A DNA stretch of 64,000 nt from Chitinophaga ginsengisoli (GTDB lineage: Bacteria; Bacteroidota; Bacteroidia; Chitinophagales; Chitinophagaceae): NCBI RefSeq assembly GCF_003014595.1, contig NZ_PYGK01000005.1, forward strand, positions 434,001 through 498,000. Reading direction: 5' to 3'. The position numbers were made by a program, and so were the translations under genes. The notes below the pieces were generated by a model, which saw only the letters and a program-made list of their open reading frames with translations, was not told where the DNA came from and did no database searches. Positions 18,200 through 27,547 of this stretch are shown one piece after another; position 1 is the first letter of the stretch; every line of letters begins with the position of its first letter.

Positions 18200-20380
18200 A
18201 TGAGAACACAACAATGGATCAGAGCAGGCGTGATGTCCTGTGCTCTTCTGATGATGTCTTTATTGTCCTTTGCACAGTTTAAAGTGATCGGTTACATGCC
18301 TTCCTGGTCTGGGGATGTAAATGCTGTGCAATACAGTAAACTTACTCACATTAACTATGCGTTTGTATTACCTACAGCTACAGGTGGACTACAGGGTGTT
18401 GATAACCCATCCAAACTGCAAAGCCTCGTTTCATTGGCGCATGCCAATGGTGTTAAAGTGCTGATCTCTATTGGTGGCTGGAATAATGGTGATGACAGTG
18501 GGTTTGAATCATTGGCTGGAAACAGTAGCTATCGCACCAATTTCACCACGAGCGTGATGAATTTTGTAAATCAGTATAACCTGGATGGTGCTGATATTGA
18601 CTGGGAGTATCCGGATCCGGGAGCTTCTGCCAACAACTATCTCGCATTAATGACGCAGCTGGCCAGTGCTTTGCATGCACAGGGCAAACTCTTGACTGCC
18701 GCTGTAGTAGGTACTGGTGGTGAAGGTGTATCCAGCTCAGTATTTTCTCAGGTGGATTTCCTGAACCTGATGGCTTATGACTATAACAACTATGATCACT
18801 CTACCTATGCATATGCCTCTCAATCTATTTCTTACTGGAAGGGTAGGGGCTTACCTGCTAACAAAACAGTACTGGGTGTTCCTTTTTATGGTCGTCCGAG
18901 CTGGGAGAGTTATGCAGCATTGATAGCAAGAGGTGCCAGTCCGTATGCAGACACTTACAGCGGTGTTGGCTATAACGGTATCACTACCATCAAGAGTAAA
19001 ACTGACCTGGCCTGGGATCAGGGTGGTGGTATTATGATGTGGGAGCTTTCTCAGGATGCTGTTGGTACTTATTCACTGCTTTCTGCTATCCACGATGAAG
19101 TGGTGGTAAAAGGTGGTGGCAATGGAGGTAACAAAGCACCAGTAGTGAATATCACTTCTCCTGCAGGAGGTGCTTCATTTAATGCACCTGCTTCTGTTAC
19201 TATTACTGCTTCAGCTTCTGATCCTGATGGTTCAGTTACTAAAGTAGAATTTTATAATGGCGGTGTTAAGCTGGGAGAAGCTACATCCAGCCCTTATAGT
19301 TATACATGGACAAATGTAGGCGCTGGCAATTATACGCTGAGTGCTAAAGCTACTGACAACGCCGGAGCGGTTACTACTTCTGCAACAGTGGCTATTGTGG
19401 TAAATGGCACCGGTGGTAATTCCTGTGACGGCATCGCTGCATGGTCAGCTAGTGCGGTGTATACAGCAAACATGCAGGTTGTTTACAACAGCAAAATATA
19501 TACAGCGAAATGGTGGACACAGAATGAACAGCCTGACACACATACCGGCGATGGACAGGTATGGAAATATGAAAGAGATTGCGGTGGTGGTACCAATCCA
19601 GGTAACACTTCTCCGGTAGTAAATATTACTTCTCCTGCGGGTGGTGCTTCATTTACAGCTCCTGCTTCAGTTACGATCACTGCTTCAGCATCTGATGCAG
19701 ATGGTAGCATCGCAAAAGTGGCATTCTATAGTGGCAGTACTAAATTGGGTGAAGTGAGCAGTGCGCCTTATTCTTATACATGGACTAATGTAGCTGCAGG
19801 AAGTTATACACTGACTGCGATTGCTACAGATAATGGTGGCGCTACTACTACCAGTGCAGGTGTAGCCATCTCTGTTGGATCAGGAGGAGGAACAGGAAAC
19901 TGTGCAGGTGTGCCTGCTTATGCGCCATATCCTGCGGTGTATAATATGGGTGATAAGGTTGTGTATAATGGCAATCTGTATGAATCACTCTCTAATGGGC
20001 TGTATAATGTTACGCCAGGAACTGCTGATTATTGGTGGAAGCCATTGGGTGCTTGCTCCAGCAGTGCAAGAGTGGCGGTGGCTAATGTGCAATCCGTTAG
20101 CCCTGCACCGGTAGCTAAATCACTGGTGGTTTATCCGAACCCTGTGACTGGTTCAACAGTACAGATTCAGGTGAATGCAGCGGCTGCTGAAAAGATCTAT
20201 GTAGAGATATGGGGAATTAAAGGTGGAAAACCTGTGCTGCGTAAGGAGTATGTGGGTAGTGGTAAAGGTCAGCAGTTGATCAATGTTGATATTAGCAATG
20301 TACCACAGGGTACGTGGATTATAAAGACAGTTAATGCAGCTGGTACGCGTAAAGAAAGTGCGAAAATAGTTCGCATGTAG
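18200..20380 (+). CDS. Secreted modular GH18 chitinase with Ig-like, CBM5/12 and T9SS domains
   Basis: 726 residues. A signal peptide (about 1-25) is followed by a GH18 barrel (about 27-305) with the catalytic DxxDxDxE signature at D129-E136 (DGADIDWE, acid Glu136). Next come an Ig-like module (about 312-400), a CBM5/12-type chitin-binding module (about 406-460; WSASAVYTANMQVVYNSKIYTAKWW), a second Ig-like module, a second CBM5/12-like module (AYAPYPAVYNMGDKVVYNGNLYES) and a C-terminal T9SS type A sorting domain (YPNPVTGSTVQIQV ... GTWIIKTVNA). It should hydrolyse chitin at the cell surface or outside the cell after export through the type IX system. A terminator follows at once. Confidence 0.95.
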   Translation: MRTQQWIRAGVMSCALLMMSLLSFAQFKVIGYMPSWSGDVNAVQYSKLTHINYAFVLPTATGGLQGVDNPSKLQSLVSLAHANGVKVLISIGGWNNGDDSGFESLAGNSSYRTNFTTSVMNFVNQYNLDGADIDWEYPDPGASANNYLALMTQLASALHAQGKLLTAAVVGTGGEGVSSSVFSQVDFLNLMAYDYNNYDHSTYAYASQSISYWKGRGLPANKTVLGVPFYGRPSWESYAALIARGASPYADTYSGVGYNGITTIKSKTDLAWDQGGGIMMWELSQDAVGTYSLLSAIHDEVVVKGGGNGGNKAPVVNITSPAGGASFNAPASVTITASASDPDGSVTKVEFYNGGVKLGEATSSPYSYTWTNVGAGNYTLSAKATDNAGAVTTSATVAIVVNGTGGNSCDGIAAWSASAVYTANMQVVYNSKIYTAKWWTQNEQPDTHTGDGQVWKYERDCGGGTNPGNTSPVVNITSPAGGASFTAPASVTITASASDADGSIAKVAFYSGSTKLGEVSSAPYSYTWTNVAAGSYTLTAIATDNGGATTTSAGVAISVGSGGGTGNCAGVPAYAPYPAVYNMGDKVVYNGNLYESLSNGLYNVTPGTADYWWKPLGACSSSARVAVANVQSVSPAPVAKSLVVYPNPVTGSTVQIQVNAAAAEKIYVEIWGIKGGKPVLRKEYVGSGKGQQLINVDISNVPQGTWIIKTVNAAGTRKESAKIVRM
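19132..19880 (+). repeat. Internal duplication of Ig-like modules in the chitinase gene
   Basis: The segments about 19132-19400 and 19612-19880 encode nearly the same Ig-like module (both begin PVVNITSPAGGASF and share PASVTITASASD and PYSYTWTNV). Long stretches are also alike at the DNA level (cttctcctgc followed by ggtgcttcattta). They are separated by one chitin-binding module and look like a domain duplication within the gene. Confidence 0.85.
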
Positions 20381-20401
20381 TTTTAAATAGGTGAAATGAT
20401 G

Positions 20402-20432
20402 AAGGCCGTCTCGGGTGAGGCGGCCTTTTTTT
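20402..20432 (+). terminator. Rho-independent terminator of the chitinase
   Basis: An 11-bp stem with one G-T pair (aaggccgtctc / gaggcggcctt), loop gggt, followed by a run of seven or more T. It starts 21 bp after the chitinase stop codon. Confidence 0.9.
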
Positions 20433-20535
20433 CTTGAGTAAATTTTTGGGATGCCTGTTCTCATCTGGCAAACACCCAATGCCCCTGGCGTAATATTTGA
20501 ACCCCTTACAGGTGACCAAATATGACCAGATCGAT

Positions 20536-21288
20536 ATGAACCCAGAAGGTAAATTCTACACCGGTACAAGCGGACTGGTGCTGCCCGTCGCCAATAAACT
20601 GGCTTTCCCGCCGGCTTATAAGGACAAAAGCAGGCTTTCATATTATGCCTCTATGTTCAACAGTCTTGAAGTAAACAGCTCATTTTATAAAATTCCCATG
20701 GCGACAACCACACGCCGATGGACCACAGAAGTGCCAGATGGGTTTAAGTTTACATTTAAGTTATTCAGAGGGATCACCCATAATAAAGCGCTTGTCTTTG
20801 AAGAAGCCCTTGTAGAAAAGTTCATGCATGTAGTAGACCAGGTAGGTGACAAGAAAGGTGCCTTGTTGGTACAGTTCCCAGCCAGTATACACTTTGACAG
20901 TTTCTCACAGTTAGAACACCTGTTGACTATCATTCGGGAATACGATCCGAAGAAAACATGGCAATTAAGTATTGAGTTCAGGCATGTATCATGGTACCGA
21001 ACGGAGACATATAAACTGTTAGAAAGGTATTATGCGGCAATGGTTATTCACGATATGCCCAAATCTATTCCTCCGCAGGTAAGCTCCCGGCTTGACTTTG
21101 CATACATGAGATTTCATGGGCCTGCGGGTGATTATAAGGGCGGATATACAGACGAAGTGTTACAGGAATATGCAGACAGGATCAATGCCTGGTTGAAAGA
21201 GGGGAAAACGGTGTATGTTTATTTCAATAATACCATTGGCGATGCACTTAAAAACTTGATAAAGCTCAACGGATCTATTGTAAAATAA
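20536..21288 (+). CDS. DUF72 family protein (YecE-like)
   Basis: I prefer the ATG at 20536 (MNPEGKFYTGTSG), because family members start just before the (Y/F)xGTSG strand; an ATG 13 codons upstream is possible. The 250-residue protein is a TIM-barrel-like DUF72 member with the usual landmarks: FNSLEVNSSFYKIP, GFKFTFKLFRGITH, GALLVQFPASIHF, SIEFRHVSWY, YMRFHGP and YVYFNNT. The biochemical role of DUF72 is not established. It is followed 15 bp later by the bestrophin-like gene, so they are probably co-transcribed. Confidence 0.88.
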   Translation: MNPEGKFYTGTSGLVLPVANKLAFPPAYKDKSRLSYYASMFNSLEVNSSFYKIPMATTTRRWTTEVPDGFKFTFKLFRGITHNKALVFEEALVEKFMHVVDQVGDKKGALLVQFPASIHFDSFSQLEHLLTIIREYDPKKTWQLSIEFRHVSWYRTETYKLLERYYAAMVIHDMPKSIPPQVSSRLDFAYMRFHGPAGDYKGGYTDEVLQEYADRINAWLKEGKTVYVYFNNTIGDALKNLIKLNGSIVK

Positions 21289-21303
21289 GCGCACATTTGT
21301 AGT

Positions 21304-22221
21304 ATGATCATCCGCAAAAGAGAACATTGGTTCAGAATGTTATTTGTATGGCATGGGTCAGTACTACCCAAGCTATTACCACGATTAATACTGCTATTCA
21401 GCATTGCTGTTGCCGTAGTCTATTTTCACGGAAGGCTCCTGACATACAAAATCCCGTTGAACCCAGCGCCGTTTACACTGTTTGGGATAGCGTTGGCCTT
21501 GTTTCTGGGTTTCCGCAATAATGCAAGCTATGACCGGTTTTGGGAGAGTCGTAAGCTTTGGGGGGCATTATTGAATGATACACGTTCCCTTACCAGACAG
21601 GCATTGTCTTTTACCAACTTCGCAGATGGCGACAAGACTGCGCTTAGTTTTGTGCAGCTGTCAATAGCTCTTACTTATGCACTGAAGCACCAACTGAGAG
21701 GGACAGACGCACAGGATGATCTGAAGAAAAGATTGTCGGAATCGCAGTTTGCAATTGTTGCGAATGCACATTTCAAACCTGTTATTATCATGCGGTTGAT
21801 GGCCGAATGGGTGCAACACCTGAAACTGCAGGGGCGGATAGACACTATTCAGCAGGTGGCTATTGATCAAAACCTGGATAAGCTATCTGATATAGTGGGT
21901 GGTTGTGAACGAATAGCGTCTACGCCTATACCTTATAGCTATCGCGTGCTGCTGCACCGGACAGTGTATATATATTGTTTCCTGTTGCCATTTGGACTGG
22001 TGGATAGCCTTAGTTGGTTTACACCTTTTATTGTGGCATTTATAGCATATACGTTTGTTGCCCTGGAAGCAATAGCAGACGAAATTGAAGAACCGTTTGG
22101 AACAGAAGCGAATGATCTTGCCCTGAATGAGATGTGCCGCGTAATTGAAGGAAGTTTGCTGGAGATGACAGGGGAGGTATGGAGTGACGGAGATGTTATG
22201 AGAGGAAGGGTAATTGACTAA
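21304..22221 (+). CDS. Bestrophin-like anion channel family protein
   Basis: 305 residues. The start MIIRKREHWFRMLFVWHGSVLPKLLPR is typical of bacterial bestrophin homologues (UPF0187/YneE). Hydrophobic helices are at about 27-45, 55-72 (PFTLFGIALALFLGFRNNASYDRFWE, the most conserved family signature) and 215-255. Family members form pentameric ion channels in the inner membrane. It lies 15 bp downstream of the DUF72 gene, and a terminator shared with the convergent matrixin gene follows. Confidence 0.9.
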   Translation: MIIRKREHWFRMLFVWHGSVLPKLLPRLILLFSIAVAVVYFHGRLLTYKIPLNPAPFTLFGIALALFLGFRNNASYDRFWESRKLWGALLNDTRSLTRQALSFTNFADGDKTALSFVQLSIALTYALKHQLRGTDAQDDLKKRLSESQFAIVANAHFKPVIIMRLMAEWVQHLKLQGRIDTIQQVAIDQNLDKLSDIVGGCERIASTPIPYSYRVLLHRTVYIYCFLLPFGLVDSLSWFTPFIVAFIAYTFVALEAIADEIEEPFGTEANDLALNEMCRVIEGSLLEMTGEVWSDGDVMRGRVID

Positions 22222-22233
22222 TGTAAATAATCG

Positions 22234-22268
22234 ACAAAGGCAGAGACCAGACCAGTCCCTGCCTTTGT
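22234..22268. terminator. Bidirectional terminator
   Basis: A 13-bp stem with one mismatch (acaaaggcagaga / tccctgcctttgt) and a 9-base loop between the convergent bestrophin and matrixin genes. A-rich and T-rich flanks lie outside the stem. Confidence 0.7.
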
Positions 22269-22295
22269 ATTTAATAAGATGTTGGCTTGCAGTAT

Positions 22296-23705
22296 TTATT
22301 CCACAATAACGATCTGTTTAGCTATCCACTGTTTGCCATCGAAAATCCGAATGATATAAGTACCCGGCACAATTCCTGACAGATTCACAGTTGTTTTCCG
22401 GGTGCCCGCTCCGAATCGCTGAACTTTTATAACGTCTCCCTTCTGTCCAATGATTTGCACTTCCCGTATATCTTTTCCGGTACCCGCCAGTTTGGCTGTT
22501 TTAGCCGTTGGTGACGCCTCAGTTGAAATAGCGATGTTACCTCTTGCAGGGTTAGGATAAACACTGAAATTATCTGCTGCCAGCTCTACGCAGGAATTGA
22601 AGAATGCATATCCGAATTCGGAAGTTCCGCAACCAGATGTATTTACCCTTACTGCCACTTCATGGCTACAGATATCGTTGTTCGTGATATTAAGTCTTGC
22701 GCTGCCGAAAGTCGTTGTCGTAACTTCGTGGCCATCCAGATGCCATTCGTAGGAAGTAACGCCCGGGCCTGCTGAATTTGCACTAGCCATAACACGGTTG
22801 TGTAACGGATCATAATCCCCGCTTACTGAAGGTCTGTCGGGGCCTACAGTGATAGTCCTGGAGGCTAATAATACGGTGCCGTTGCAAATGAATGCATTCA
22901 GGGTGATTGTGCCATTAAACAGAGATGGATCCCTTGTTAAAGTCACCTGGTTACCCGCAGGCGCTAATGTAACGATACCTGATGACGCCGTCCAGGTAAT
23001 ATCCAGGGCAGCGTGAGCATTGGGTAAAGAGTAGACGGTAGGCCCACAAACATTGTTGCTGCCATTGATCGTCAACAGACTGCCGGTTGGTGCACCGTAA
23101 ATTGTTCTTATTCCGTCGATGTCATCCTGTGCCAGATACCTGTGGCTTCCAGTGTAAAAGGGGGCCATTAAGGCTCCATTAACTGTTGAATGAGCTAGTC
23201 CTAATGCGTGACCTATTTCATGCGCAGCTACAGACATGAGATCAATAGGTTGTGTACCATCACCTCTGGTGTTAAGTGTCCAGGTTTCCGCATCATCAAT
23301 GTGCATATCTCCCGGCAGACCATTAGGGCCGGATGGAGGGGGATAGAAAGTATGGGCCAATACACCACCCGCTCCGTCAAAAGGAGCACCATCACCATGA
23401 TCTCCCACCTGCCAGCTGATGACGATGTCAGCATTCGCAGCGCAACTCTCTACGAAAACGAGATTTGTCTGTGCTGCCCAGAGGGCAAATGCATCCCGGA
23501 TAGCCTGTCTTTCCTGGTCGCCCGGGATATCGTCTGTTCCGTTCTGAAAAGAGTAAGTGATGATCCGGTGATCCCAGCTATTTCCCTGGATGGTAAATTC
23601 TCCTAACTGGGGATTGGATACAGAAATACCGCCATTATCATACCTGATCTGGGCGTACATTTTTCCGGATAACAACAACAATGCAAAGAATAGAATTTTC
23701 TTCAT
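22296..23705 (-). CDS. Secreted matrixin-family zinc metalloprotease with T9SS sorting domain
   Basis: 469 residues. A signal peptide (1-18) leads straight into an M10-type catalytic domain with zinc-binding HEIGHALGLAH at residues 162-172 and a Met-turn region (GALMAPFY, 177-184). No cysteine-switch propeptide is visible. Residues about 190-375 form a PKD/Ig-like middle region (GPTVYSLPNAHAALDITWTASSG, YEWHLDGHEV). The C-terminus is a type IX sorting domain (FSVYPNPARGNIAIS ... GTYIIRIFDGKQW). It is likely a surface or extracellular protein-degrading enzyme exported by the same machinery as the chitinase. Confidence 0.92.
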   Translation of the reverse strand: MKKILFFALLLLSGKMYAQIRYDNGGISVSNPQLGEFTIQGNSWDHRIITYSFQNGTDDIPGDQERQAIRDAFALWAAQTNLVFVESCAANADIVISWQVGDHGDGAPFDGAGGVLAHTFYPPPSGPNGLPGDMHIDDAETWTLNTRGDGTQPIDLMSVAAHEIGHALGLAHSTVNGALMAPFYTGSHRYLAQDDIDGIRTIYGAPTGSLLTINGSNNVCGPTVYSLPNAHAALDITWTASSGIVTLAPAGNQVTLTRDPSLFNGTITLNAFICNGTVLLASRTITVGPDRPSVSGDYDPLHNRVMASANSAGPGVTSYEWHLDGHEVTTTTFGSARLNITNNDICSHEVAVRVNTSGCGTSEFGYAFFNSCVELAADNFSVYPNPARGNIAISTEASPTAKTAKLAGTGKDIREVQIIGQKGDVIKVQRFGAGTRKTTVNLSGIVPGTYIIRIFDGKQWIAKQIVIVE

Positions 23706-24166
23706 GTAATTAGGGTTTATGTTAAAAAAGAAAGAATGCTAAGTGTAGTAGGAAGATCTGTGTCACAAACGGGAAAACAGGTCGGGAATCTGTATGCGAA
23801 CGTATCTTCTGCTAAAATGGTATCTACCCTGAATTTTGGCTAAGGTCTAACCGGGCAATTGAGTACTTGGCGCTTTCTTCATGGTTAACTATCCAGGCTA
23901 TTTAAATATAGCAAAAATCATCTAAGAATTGAAAATTATCTTGTGTAATATCCCTAAAAAATAGTAATCGCCGTTGTTTTATTGAGTAATAGCCAGCTCA
24001 CTATATTTCGTGAATCTCATCGCCATGACACGATATTTAGAGTGTTGAGTCGAGGAATATCTCCCTTAATATATTGATAATCATGTGTTATATTCGGTGG
24101 CATATCTGTTGCAAGAAATAGTTAGGATAAAATGGAATATAAACACTCCCATTCAAAACTCACCTG
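23706..24166. other. Intergenic region, 461 bp, divergent promoters expected
   Basis: The region lies between the divergent matrixin gene and the gene at 24167, so it must hold both promoters. It is AT-rich in the middle. I found no coding frame with protein-like character, no RNA gene and no convincing repeat. Confidence 0.5.
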
Positions 24167-25150
24167 ATGGAAACGAACAACATGAATATAGTGAACGTAG
24201 GCCCAGTACTGGAGGACCTGCTTACGACAATAAAAAAGGAAGCGATTCCGGAATATATCTATCTGAACCAAGCCGCTACTGCACTTCATAGAAATGCGTT
24301 GGGCATAATGGAAGATACATTGCCTAAGATATTACAGTTGTTAGGTATTCGGAGCCTGATGGTGAACAGTAGTTATGATTACACGCCACTAAAGACATTA
24401 CATGTTGACATCCCGGAAAATACAACAGAAGAATATTTATGGCCCCACCTGAGAAAGGATGAAATAATCAGGGAATTGCAGTCGGTATTCAGGAATTGCC
24501 GTATGGTAGGTTTTGATAACTGGTCTGCTATTTCAAGCGCTTCAAGTGTATGGGACGGTTTGTTAAGCGATGTAATTAAGCCCCTTGAACGGAACGACCT
24601 CGAGTTCCTGTTCTACCTGGGGGATCCGGTAGAAAAACTATCTTTCCAGGTCGGCGAAGCCTTGGATATTGTAAGCGACTTTTCACTACAAGGACAGGTG
24701 ACCTTTGCCCTTGATGAAGGGGAGGCCATCAATCTATGGAAAATGCTGAATGGTGTTGGCAAGGACGTTTCATTAGGAGAGCAGACCTACGTAGATCTCC
24801 GGAAAAAGTATTTTTCCATTTTCCGAACCATGGATATTGCCCGGGTACTGATTTACTCAGCTTCCAATGCATTGGTATTCACAGCGAAGGAGCAGTTTGT
24901 GATCACCCGTAAAATAGTGGATCATGAGATAGAGGCGGCTCCGGATGCACGTTTAAATTATATAGTTGGCTTTAGTACCGGATTGGCCCTGCAGCTTAGC
25001 ATGGCGCATTGTATCGCGCTCGGTCTCATTGTATTTGGGGCGCAAGGAGAACGGAAAGCAAGTCCGAAAAAGGAGGACTTAGTGAAATATACAGAGGAAT
25101 GGATCGCTGATTTGCAAAAAACGGCGACAATCAACCTTTATGGGGAATAA
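24167..25150 (+). CDS. Hypothetical protein, cytosolic
   Basis: 327 residues, with a possible internal start at Met6 (MNIVNVGP). No signal peptide. The N-terminal two thirds look alpha/beta (LGIRSLMVNSSYDYTPLKTLHVDIP; NLWKMLNGVGKD). The C-terminal part has a mildly hydrophobic helix (LNYIVGFSTGLALQLSMAHCIALGLIVFG) that could be a membrane or buried helix. I do not recognise the family. The next gene, a SnoaL-like protein, is 103 bp downstream in the same direction. Confidence 0.6.
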   Translation: METNNMNIVNVGPVLEDLLTTIKKEAIPEYIYLNQAATALHRNALGIMEDTLPKILQLLGIRSLMVNSSYDYTPLKTLHVDIPENTTEEYLWPHLRKDEIIRELQSVFRNCRMVGFDNWSAISSASSVWDGLLSDVIKPLERNDLEFLFYLGDPVEKLSFQVGEALDIVSDFSLQGQVTFALDEGEAINLWKMLNGVGKDVSLGEQTYVDLRKKYFSIFRTMDIARVLIYSASNALVFTAKEQFVITRKIVDHEIEAAPDARLNYIVGFSTGLALQLSMAHCIALGLIVFGAQGERKASPKKEDLVKYTEEWIADLQKTATINLYGE

Positions 25151-25253
25151 TGCGGAATATTTAAATAAATTTTTCCTGTGACGTCAGTCCTACTGACATA
25201 GGGTTGTCACTCCTGTCATTCAATTTTGTCCTAAATAATAAAAACCGACAGAT

Positions 25254-25619
25254 ATGACTACACAGGAAATTGCAAACAAATATTATGAGCTGGCTTGTCA
25301 GAATAAATACGTGGAAATTCAGGATGACTACTATGACGAGAATGTGATATCCGTAGAACCGGAACATGCAGCCGCGAAGGGAATGCAGATCGTTACAAAA
25401 GGGAAACCAGCTGTCGTAGCCAAAGGAGTAGCTTTTCGTGAATTACGGGAAGAGCTTCATAGTCAATCCTGCAGTGAGCCCCTGATCACAGAAGATTTCT
25501 TCAGCGTTATACTAAAAAGAGACATTACTTTTAAGAATAAAGGCCGCGTACAGCTGGAAGAGATAGGTATATTCCAGGTTAAAGAAGGCAAGATCATATT
25601 GGAACAGTTCTTTTATTAA
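25254..25619 (+). CDS. SnoaL/NTF2-like protein
   Basis: 121 residues with the cone-like NTF2 fold pattern: an N-terminal helix (EIANKYYELACQNKY), the conserved DDYYDENVISVEPE segment, and paired strands ending GIFQVKEGKIILEQFFY. Members include ketosteroid isomerases, polyketide cyclases and many binding proteins; the catalytic role cannot be assigned here. A perfect palindrome/terminator follows 21 bp after the stop. Confidence 0.8.
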   Translation: MTTQEIANKYYELACQNKYVEIQDDYYDENVISVEPEHAAAKGMQIVTKGKPAVVAKGVAFRELREELHSQSCSEPLITEDFFSVILKRDITFKNKGRVQLEEIGIFQVKEGKIILEQFFY

Positions 25620-25640
25620 CCGTATATTCGATTATAAACA

Positions 25641-25674
25641 GGGGAGCCGTCAAAAGTACTTTTGACGGCTCCCC
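25641..25674. terminator. Perfect 34-bp palindrome, probable terminator
   Basis: 17 bp of uninterrupted inverted repeat with no spacer (ggggagccgtcaaaagt and its exact complement). Transcribed RNA would form a long hairpin. The downstream T run is short (gttta), so termination efficiency is uncertain. Confidence 0.65.
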
Positions 25675-25701
25675 GTTTAATGACGATTTCGGATGGAACA
25701 T

Positions 25702-25729
25702 AAAAAAGGCCGGAGAGAACTCCGACCTT
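25702..25729 (-). terminator. Rho-independent terminator of the susCD operon
   Basis: On the minus strand a 10-bp stem (aaggtcggag / ctccggcctt, one G-T pair) with a 4-base loop is followed by six T. It lies 85 bp beyond the SusD stop codon. Confidence 0.85.
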
Positions 25730-25813
25730 GCACCAGTGTACCTGGTAACGTGGGTTGAAACCTGCCAGATATGAAATCTGTTGAAAAAAGTTATTGAACC
25801 TGATACCTGATAT

Positions 25814-27529
25814 TTAATAACCAGGATTCTGTTTTAATATTCTCGATGCGTTCAGCACATTCTGACCTAGAGGAAATATTGTTGTATGATCATCCGCGTC
25901 TGGTTTTTTGTCCCACCAGGTACCGGAATGAAAAACACCCCAGCGTACCATATCAGTTCTCCTTCTGCCTTCGACAAGGAATTCACGACCCCATTCATCC
26001 AGCATCTCCTGATCCGTTAGCTGACTACCATCAGCCTTATACAGACTAGGTGAGCCGGCAGGATAGTTACGTGTGCGTACTGCGTTTAATAAGGACGCTG
26101 CGCCTGGTCTGTCTTCCGCCCTGTATTTGCATTCGGCATAGGCATAATAGATCTCTGCCAGCCTTATTTCTGCATAGGCGGAGGATATTTTGTTGTCGTC
26201 GTTACTGGGATAATAAGGATATTTCAGAGGAAACACGCCTGAGTTATGGTCGCCATGGTTCATATTTGACTCTTTGTCGCTGATCTTAGTACCCGGTGGC
26301 GTATTCAGGAACATACCTACCTGATCGCGCAGGAACAGTGCATAGGGCCCCTTATTGCCTCTTACGGTATCGGTACGCCCATCTGCATTTACATAAGGCA
26401 GGTAACCATACAGGAACATGCCTTCGCGCTTGCTGTTGCCCAGGTTCTTGTATTTTTTGAGGCGGAAGTCATCCGGATAACGCTGGAACTTTATAAACGG
26501 TTTCCCCATTGTGAAAGAATACTCTACACTATCTACATCCCGGCCCGGCTGCAGCGCATACTTCGGATTTGCTTCGCCAAAATCTGTAAAACCAAGATAG
26601 CGGGTAGCCTGATAAGGCATCATCCAGAAGTACATATCACTTGAATACTGCCAGTGCGTGAGTCCGAAACTTCCGGGAAAGCCAAAAATGGTTTCTGAAG
26701 ATTGGCTGTTGTTATAATCAAATGGAGCGTCCCACCTGCTTTCCAGCGCATAAGTACCATACTTACCATCAATAATGTCCTGGCATACGGTGGCACAATC
26801 AGAGAACCGATCCTTACCTGTATATACTTTTGCATTCAGATAAAGACGTACCAGCAGTGCGGCTGCACCACCTTTTGTCCATCGGCCTATAGCGTTTGTC
26901 CCCAGATCCTGTCGGGTAGGCAGGGCGGGAATAGCATCTTTCAGTTCCTTTTCAATGAAATCAAAAGCTTCCTGCGGTGTTACCTGTGGTCCGGATTGTG
27001 TTTCTCCTTTTACCTTGGTAACAATCACCATATTCCTGTAAAGATCAAGCACGCGGATATTAAGCCATGCCCGCAGTGTTTTCAGTTCTGCAATGTAATC
27101 ATCCAGTTCTGCCTGGGTGAGGTTGAATTTGCCAGGATCCTGAATGCCTTGCAGATCTTCCAGGGAGTTAGTGGCCAGGTTAATACCCTGATAGAGGGCA
27201 TTCCATGCGTCACTGGTGTAATTGTCGTTGGGAGTCCAGGTGTGGTAGTGCACCCGCTGGTATTGCGCGCCATCATACCAGTCGCCCTGCCTGTTGAGCG
27301 TCATCAGCTCGTCAGTACTGTTCTCCTGCAGCATGAAGGTAGAGCCGCCCTGTATGCTCCAGTAGGAATGTTCAAAGGGACGGAGAAAGTCGCGTATCAC
27401 ATCCGCCTTTGTTTGCAGAAAGTTATCGGAGGTGATCCTATCATATAGTTTTTCATCGAGATTAGTACAGCTGCCGCTTAGCAGTAAGCCTGCCAGCAGG
27501 ATGGAACAGCTTTTTATATTGCGTAGCAT
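25814..27529 (-). CDS. SusD/RagB family outer-membrane nutrient-binding lipoprotein
   Basis: 571 residues. The signal peptide ends in a lipobox (AGLLLSGSC, lipid-modified Cys21), followed by the family start NLDEKLYDRITSDNF. TPR-like helices (INLATNSLEDLQ; LKTLRAWLNIRVLDLYRN) and the C-terminal signature (IRLAEIYYAYAECKYRAED ... LLNAVRTRNYP ... DEWGREFLVEGRRRTDMVRWG) are complete. SusD proteins sit as a lid on their SusC partner and capture oligosaccharides or peptides. It follows susC by 18 bp, in the order sigma-fecR-susC-susD. The ligand cannot be read from the sequence. Confidence 0.96.
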   Translation of the reverse strand: MLRNIKSCSILLAGLLLSGSCTNLDEKLYDRITSDNFLQTKADVIRDFLRPFEHSYWSIQGGSTFMLQENSTDELMTLNRQGDWYDGAQYQRVHYHTWTPNDNYTSDAWNALYQGINLATNSLEDLQGIQDPGKFNLTQAELDDYIAELKTLRAWLNIRVLDLYRNMVIVTKVKGETQSGPQVTPQEAFDFIEKELKDAIPALPTRQDLGTNAIGRWTKGGAAALLVRLYLNAKVYTGKDRFSDCATVCQDIIDGKYGTYALESRWDAPFDYNNSQSSETIFGFPGSFGLTHWQYSSDMYFWMMPYQATRYLGFTDFGEANPKYALQPGRDVDSVEYSFTMGKPFIKFQRYPDDFRLKKYKNLGNSKREGMFLYGYLPYVNADGRTDTVRGNKGPYALFLRDQVGMFLNTPPGTKISDKESNMNHGDHNSGVFPLKYPYYPSNDDNKISSAYAEIRLAEIYYAYAECKYRAEDRPGAASLLNAVRTRNYPAGSPSLYKADGSQLTDQEMLDEWGREFLVEGRRRTDMVRWGVFHSGTWWDKKPDADDHTTIFPLGQNVLNASRILKQNPGY

Positions 27530-27547
27530 TTTCAGACGGATTAGACT

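Noticed and set aside
20153..20641. 162-residue minus-strand frame at the end of the chitinase
   Set aside because: It runs across the T9SS domain and the chitinase terminator in antisense and has no recognisable features.
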